A stretch of 64,000 nt of DNA, from assembly GCF_963422355.1 (NCBI RefSeq), contig NC_085092.1, forward strand, positions 2,355,666-2,419,665, in the 5' to 3' direction. Within the stretch, counting starts at the first letter, position 1. Each line of letters starts with the position of its first letter. Positions 58,663 through 64,000 of the stretch are shown here, one piece after another. Under the pieces are notes generated by a model. That model was not told where the DNA came from, made no database searches, and was given only the letters and a program-made list of their open reading frames with translations. Source of the DNA: Corticium candelabrum. Lineage: Eukaryota > Porifera > Homoscleromorpha > Homosclerophorida > Plakinidae. Made by a program: the position numbers and the translations under genes.

Positions 58663-60062
58663 TATATTTCACTTCGTACCAGCAGGTACAGAAATATACA
58701 CACAAACACACACATAGACACCTCAAAAACAAACAGATAGCTAAGTATATAACAGAGAACGTAATTCCTTCAGCGAGATGGCAAAAAAATTAGTATGCAC
58801 ATCTACAAAGGGCAACTTATCTCTATAGACTCTCCACGATAGTCCTCTAACTAGGTCATTTCTAGAGTCTAGTGACCGTTTCAACAATAAAGCTTGTACT
58901 GTTCAAATCTTCACTGACGCATTGACCATCCAATTACCTAGGCGCTCATACAGTGAGTCTCTCCATCGAAGACCAAGTCCCCGTCGAATACCTTTCCTAA
59001 ATATGGCGTCAAACTGCTTTAGCAGTTGACGTTTTGTCCAAGTTCCACAGCTGGCTACCAAATGATAGAATAGGAAATAGTTGAAATATCTACTATTTTC
59101 TTCCAAGAGCTGTCGCTCAAGCAACTACCTCCCCAAACTAATTGCACATTACTAGATAAAATAGAAACTGAAGACATGAAATACAATAAAATGTCTATTG
59201 TCAAATGTCTGCTGCCCTTGGTTTTCAAATGATTATTGGTGTTACGTTTACATTTTACTGTTAATTAAACTGTTTGAACATATTAAAAAACCAATTGTAA
59301 TCGTAGCAAATTACACATAGCACATGCAGGCAAATGGACTACACCACATAGCCAACTTCTTGTCAGGCAAGATAAAAGGTGCTTGATGTATAAAATAGTC
59401 TGATACATGTCTGTTAAAAGCCTGAGAGTGATGCATATGCAAGTGTTCTGGATTAAGCATTAATCAAGTTTACCTTTGCTATATTGCACTTCAAATGTGA
59501 ATACATTCACTGTTCCTAGATGCTGTGAACTACTCTAGCTCTGATGTGTCGACCTTACTATACCTCGACATTGCTCTAACTTGTGCTCACAATAGAACAA
59601 TACATATATAGACAACTAAATTAAACCAGCCAAACATAACGACAAAAAGTGACATAGAAAGGTGAATATACTGTACTCACTTGAGCACATCCCTGGGGTT
59701 GAGTAAGGTCCCTATCTTTCTAACTCTATCCTAACTCTATCTCTATTCAACTTCAAGTCTCTCTGAGTTTCACACATTTGTGCTAAACTTCTCCACCTGT
59801 AGGAATACCTGTAATCTATTCCAAATTCTTTAGGCCTTTAAGTCATGTGTTGACCGGAACTGAAGATTAGGTTTATATAAAATAGTGTTATATTGTCTAG
59901 TACAAACAATCAAAATCATGTTGTAGTGTTCCTACAGCCCAAGCAGTGATGTTTAATCAGTCAGTCACCTATGTTAATTCGTTGCCATTGTCACCTCAAA
60001 GCGTCAAGTTTTGTTAGTTGAGCCCATCCCATAGTCTCATTCCCATCTCATACTCTCATTCC
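58663..60062. other. Intergenic region; possible decayed LINE-like segment
   Basis: On the minus strand a frame at 59124-58903 codes RQLLKQFDAIFRKGIRRGLG, which resembles the post-RT region of some LINEs, but it is short and isolated. The rest is AT-rich with no recognised exon. The missing F-box exon of the FBXL12-like gene was looked for here and not found. Confidence 0.35.
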
Positions 60063-60232
60063 TGTAATATAATTGAGTATAGCAATACAACACAACACAA
60101 CACGTAAATAAAGCGACTAGAACTATAACGCGATGTCTGCTCTCCTGTAGTCGGTATTCTGACTAACCCCGGATATATCAGCCAAACCTTTTACCCAAGT
60201 CCAGTATATTACAGCTTCCCTTGTTTCAAACA
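60063..60232 (-). repeat. Probable 3' LTR of the second gypsy element
   Basis: On the minus strand it starts TGTTTGAAACAAGG and ends ATTATATTACA (TG...CA). It is preceded by a purine tract GTGGAGGAAGGATTA, as expected for a polypurine tract. 170 bp. The partner LTR is beyond the window. Confidence 0.55.
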
Positions 60233-63200
60233 TAATCCTTCCTCCACTGTGGGGTTTTCACTAATCGTCCATATAGTGCTCAGGTTTCTTTATGTTCTTC
60301 AGACCTAACCGGGGTTTGCTGTGCAGCTTCTTCTAGTATCTGTTGATGGTTACTATTAGTCTCTTGATGATCTCTCTGCCCCTCCACCATTTCAGGGTTT
60401 AATCGAAGATCATGATGCTTGCGTCTTAAAGTACCCCCTGATTCAGTCACTACATGGTATGATCTTGGCTGTATCTCTCTATCCACTGTCGCTGGTACAT
60501 TCCACTCTCCACCTACTTGGTCATACACCAACACCCGAGTTCCTGTCTGGTAAGGATTGCACTCCATACCTTCTGTTATATTCAGCTACCTGGTCTGTTT
60601 TGCTACCACTGTCTTTCTCTCTCGCTGAAGACTTGTCCACCACTGTGGAATCAATTGACTAGCAATAGTTGGCATGGTTGTCCTCCCCATCAACAATTGA
60701 CCAGGAGACACTCCAGTGGCTTCATGTTCTGTAGCTCTATATGCTAACAGTACCAAGTGTGGCTCTTCTCCTGCAAACCAGGCCTTCTTAATCAGGGCTT
60801 TGACAGTCCACATAGTCTTTTCGGCCAGTCCATTTCCATGTGGATGTCTAGGAGATGATGTTACTTGCTGATAAGTCCTGCTGAAGCTCTTAAAGTCCTC
60901 ACTCACAAACTGTGGTCCATTATCTGTGACCAGTACATTGGGAATCTCAAATCGTGAGAAAATACCCTTCAGTGCTAGTATGATATCTGTTCATTTTGTT
61001 CCAGTGAGCTTTTTAACTTCCGGACACCTCGAGTAATAGTCAACAATTACTAGAAAATGTATCTTTTCCTCTTCAAATAAATCTGCACCCAATTTTTCCC
61101 AAGGTCTTCATGGCATTGTAGTACTACAGAGTGGCTCTTTCCTCTGCTCACTTGCATATCTTGCACACGTTGTACAGTTGAAAACTGTTAACTCTAACTG
61201 GCTATTCATTTGCGGCCACCACACTGACTGTCTTGCTCGCTTCTTGGTCTTTACTATTCCCAAATGCCCATCATTTGTCAGTTTAAGCCTCTCCTTTCTT
61301 ATAGACTTGGGAATACTATCTGATGTCCCTTTAACACTAACCCGTCAACCACAGTCAATAAATCCGTATGGCTGCAAACGAACAAACAGCAGCAACAACC
61401 TGAGTAACCCGATTCGGCCATCCGGAATTGACAACCCTGATCAACTCTTGCATATCTAAATCTTGACGAGTTGCCTCCTTGATTCTCAGTAGACTATCTT
61501 TGATGCTGGTAATGCATCTCTAATTCCCTCAACACATTCCTCAACCGCCTTTATCAACTCCCCCACCATGCTATCTACATTAGCAGAACTTGAGGTCGTC
61601 TAGACAACACATCAGCTACTTGCAAATCTCTCCCAAGAACATAGACAACTTGAAAGTTAAATTTCATCATACGCATCTTAAAACGTTGAATCCATGAAGA
61701 ACTTTGATCTAAGTCTTGCTTGTTCAAAATAGTGACTAAAGGCTTTTGATCTGTTTTAATGGTAAATGGTTCATCTCGACCCAACAGAAATGATTCAAAT
61801 CGGTCACATCCCCAAACCAAAGCCAACATTTCTTTTTCAATTTGTGAAAAACTTTTTTCTTGATATGTCAACATTCTTGATGCATACATAACCGGTGCTT
61901 TTCTTCTACCTGATTGAATTTGCAGCAATGCAGCACCCAGACCATACGAAGAGGCATCGGCCAAAGATGATTGTTTTAGCTTCAGCACTATAAAACACTA
62001 AAACTGGTGCTTGAACAACCAATTGCTTCAAATCTGACAAAAAAACTTTTGATGCTCAACTGTCAAGGTCCAATCTGTATCCTCGCAAAGCAGGTTTACC
62101 AGTGGACCTGCTTTGTGAGCAAACTCAAGCAAAAACTTGGGCAAATAACTAAACATCCTCAAAATAGTGCGTAATTGATCTCTATTTGTTAGACTCTCTA
62201 GTGAAGTTACTGCACTAATCTTGTCTGGATCAGCCTTCAAACCTTCGCTAGACAAAACTTAACCAAAAAATTTAACTTCTTGTTTCCGGAGCTGGCATTT
62301 GCTTATATTCAACTTTAATTTATTGGCCTTACATTTCTCTATAATCCGCCTCAATCGCTGATCGTGCCCTTCTTCATTCACACCCCATACCACGATGTCA
62401 TCAATAAAACAATCACAGTCATCTATCCCTGCCAAGATCTGTCTCATCACTCTCTGAAGTATTTGGGACTGGAGGTAATGCCAAATGGCAATCTCAGACA
62501 TCAGAAACGTCCAAATGGTGTAATAAACGTTGTTAGTAATGAGCTGCTTCCATTTAAAGGAATCTGCCAAAATCCTGATTCAGCATCCACAGTTGTAAAA
62601 CACTTAGGACCTAACATCTTAGCAAAAATCTCCTCTGCCACAGGAATTTGAAATCATTCATGTCTTATAGACTTGTTGAGCTCACTGAAGTCAATACACA
62701 CTCTTATTTGACCATTCTTCTTGAGAAGGGCACCATAGATGCAACTCAATCTGTCGGTTCAACCACTTCTTAAATAATCCCCATTTTCTGCATTCTCTCT
62801 AATTCATTTTTCAATTTTGGCAGCAACGGAAGCTTTACGCACGGAGGAGCAAAAACTGAATGCAGAAATGCACCTTCTTTCAATCGAATTTGATAGACAT
62901 GATCTTTTAGAAGTCCTGGAGTACCAAACACAGTAGAATAATCTTTCAGAACTGAGTCCTTTACAATCTGATTGTCATTTCTATCTACGTCAGCAATTTG
63001 TTTGACCAGTCCTAGTTATTGACATGCATTCAGTCCCAATATTGGTAAAGCTGTTGCTGGCACAACATAAAACTACAAATGGTGAGTTGTTCCATGCTCC
63101 ACTTGACACAAGCATTGTCCATCTACTGGCAGTGGTCTAGATAACCCATATGGCAGTAATCTAATTTTAGCCGGTTCCAGTACTGCTTTAGCTATCAGTC

Positions 63201-64000
63201 TACAATAAACACTCCGAGGCAAGACATTAACTAGAGCTCCTGTGTCTAGTTTAAAGTTTACCATAATGCTGTTAGTTCTCAAAGACATAGACCACACATC
63301 TGACTTTGAGACACCTAGAGCACTAACAAACATTTCAGCAGGCTGCTCTTCTTACATCATCATTTCCTGCACTTGTGCCTCACTATCCTTGCACTTACTT
63401 GCAAAATGTCTGCATGTCCACACTTTAAACAATTTCTTGTGAAGGCAGGACATCTCTCTGGATGATTCCTTCCACACTTAGGAAAATCTCAGATGAATTG
63501 TCACTCTCCTGTCCTATAGTTTCTTTCCTAACTGCATCTAGGTGACTAAGGTCGCTAGTTGTACTGGTGGATCCACTTTCCAATGCTTTCAACTGAAACT
63601 GGGACAATCCTGATGCCTTGCATATCGCCACTGCTTTTCTAACATCAAGTCCATCTCTCTCAACAATTTCTCTCTCCATCTTGACTCCAGAACTCCACAA
63701 ACTAACCTGTCTTTTACCAACGACTCACTGATACCTCCGAATTCACACGTCTTCTCTAATGTACGTAACTCCTCAGTAACCTTGCATCTGATTTCTCATA
63801 AAGAAAATGTCTTTTGTACATCACGTTACATTTTGGAATGAAGTGGTTCTTCAAACTTTTCATAACATCTTTAAGCTGTCTTTACTTTCCTCAGTGCCAA
63901 AAACGAAAGTATTGTAAACTCTAGAGCCTCCAGACCAATTGAGTGTAGAAACACCGACGTTTGCACAGGACCCGCTTGAGATTTCAATCCCAAAGCTACT
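60233..64000 (-). mobile_element. Second Ty3/gypsy LTR retrotransposon, gag-pol, decayed and cut by the window edge
   Basis: On the minus strand: gag (64000-63425), zinc-knuckle region with CxxC pairs (about 63475-63380), protease with L-D-T-G (about 63250), RT (about 62900-62030, catalytic F-I-D-D near 62410), RNase H (61988-61575, with D-A-S-S, E-K-E and T-D-Q segments), integrase with an HHCC-type CxxC (about 61165) and catalytic-core tail (60906-60586), and a C-terminal domain (60567-60280). Several stops and frame changes break it. It differs from the element at 1-2958 in RT, LTR length and gag, so it is another family. Confidence 0.92.

Noticed and set aside
58903..59124. Missing F-box exon of the FBXL12-like gene
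   Set aside because: It has an RRGLGLRW segment and a possible donor, but no F-box pattern; it looks more like a LINE remnant.

Overview
The window reads as nuclear DNA of an early-branching marine invertebrate. A sponge is the most likely guess, but that is inference and no taxon marker is present. Supporting signs are orthologues of animal signalling genes (an SGK3-type kinase with a PX domain, and a PDE7-type phosphodiesterase with the animal PDE7A N-terminus), introns that are often only 43-100 bp, AT-rich intergenic DNA, many long (TG)n tracts, and a dense mix of Ty3/gypsy elements, LINEs, tRNA-derived SINEs, TIR elements and an endogenous protein-primed DNA polymerase relic. No bacterial genes, CRISPR arrays or operons are seen.

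Layout. 1-2958: decayed Ty3/gypsy element on the minus strand with a short LTR at its gag end. 2963-5038: a 2.1-kb foldback DNA element with 455-bp inverted arms. 5220-5290: TTAGGG-like interstitial repeats. 5675-10680: an orphan PIP-box peptide, a hypothetical ORF, and a broken type-B DNA polymerase gene split by a Tc1-like transposon (7151-8112) with a clean TA target duplication. 10914-11234: (TG)n. 13261-17297 (-): mitochondrial ribosomal protein uL13m (MRPL13), six exons. 18105-20815 (-): PDE7-type cyclic nucleotide phosphodiesterase, eleven exons. 23145-27190: alternating SINE and RLE-type LINE copies. 29591-30074 (-): partial gene for a small multi-pass membrane protein, head to head with SGK3. 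30333-52762 (+): SGK3-type kinase, 19 exons encoding 496 aa, with introns full of microsatellites (one of about 1.7 kb), small TIR elements, palindromes, a LINE fragment and a possible antisense nested gene. 54051-55259 (+): single-exon GFOD-type oxidoreductase. 56065-56844 (-): last exon of an FBXL12-like LRR protein. 56940-58660: a second SINE/LINE array. 60063-64000 (-): a second, different Ty3/gypsy element running off the window.

Genes together. SGK3 (PI3P-directed AGC kinase) and PDE7 (cAMP removal, with two PKA pseudosubstrate-like repeats) are both signalling genes. MRPL13, GFOD and the F-box-like gene are housekeeping or metabolic. There is no sign of co-regulation beyond the 258-bp head-to-head spacing of SGK3 and the membrane-protein gene. 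Exon-intron models were built by hand from splice sites, reading phase and family resemblance, and phases close in every complete model. Most accessory DNA is transposon-derived. No new functional system could be demonstrated; the most unusual items are the LINE/SINE arrays, the nested polymerase relic and the foldback element.
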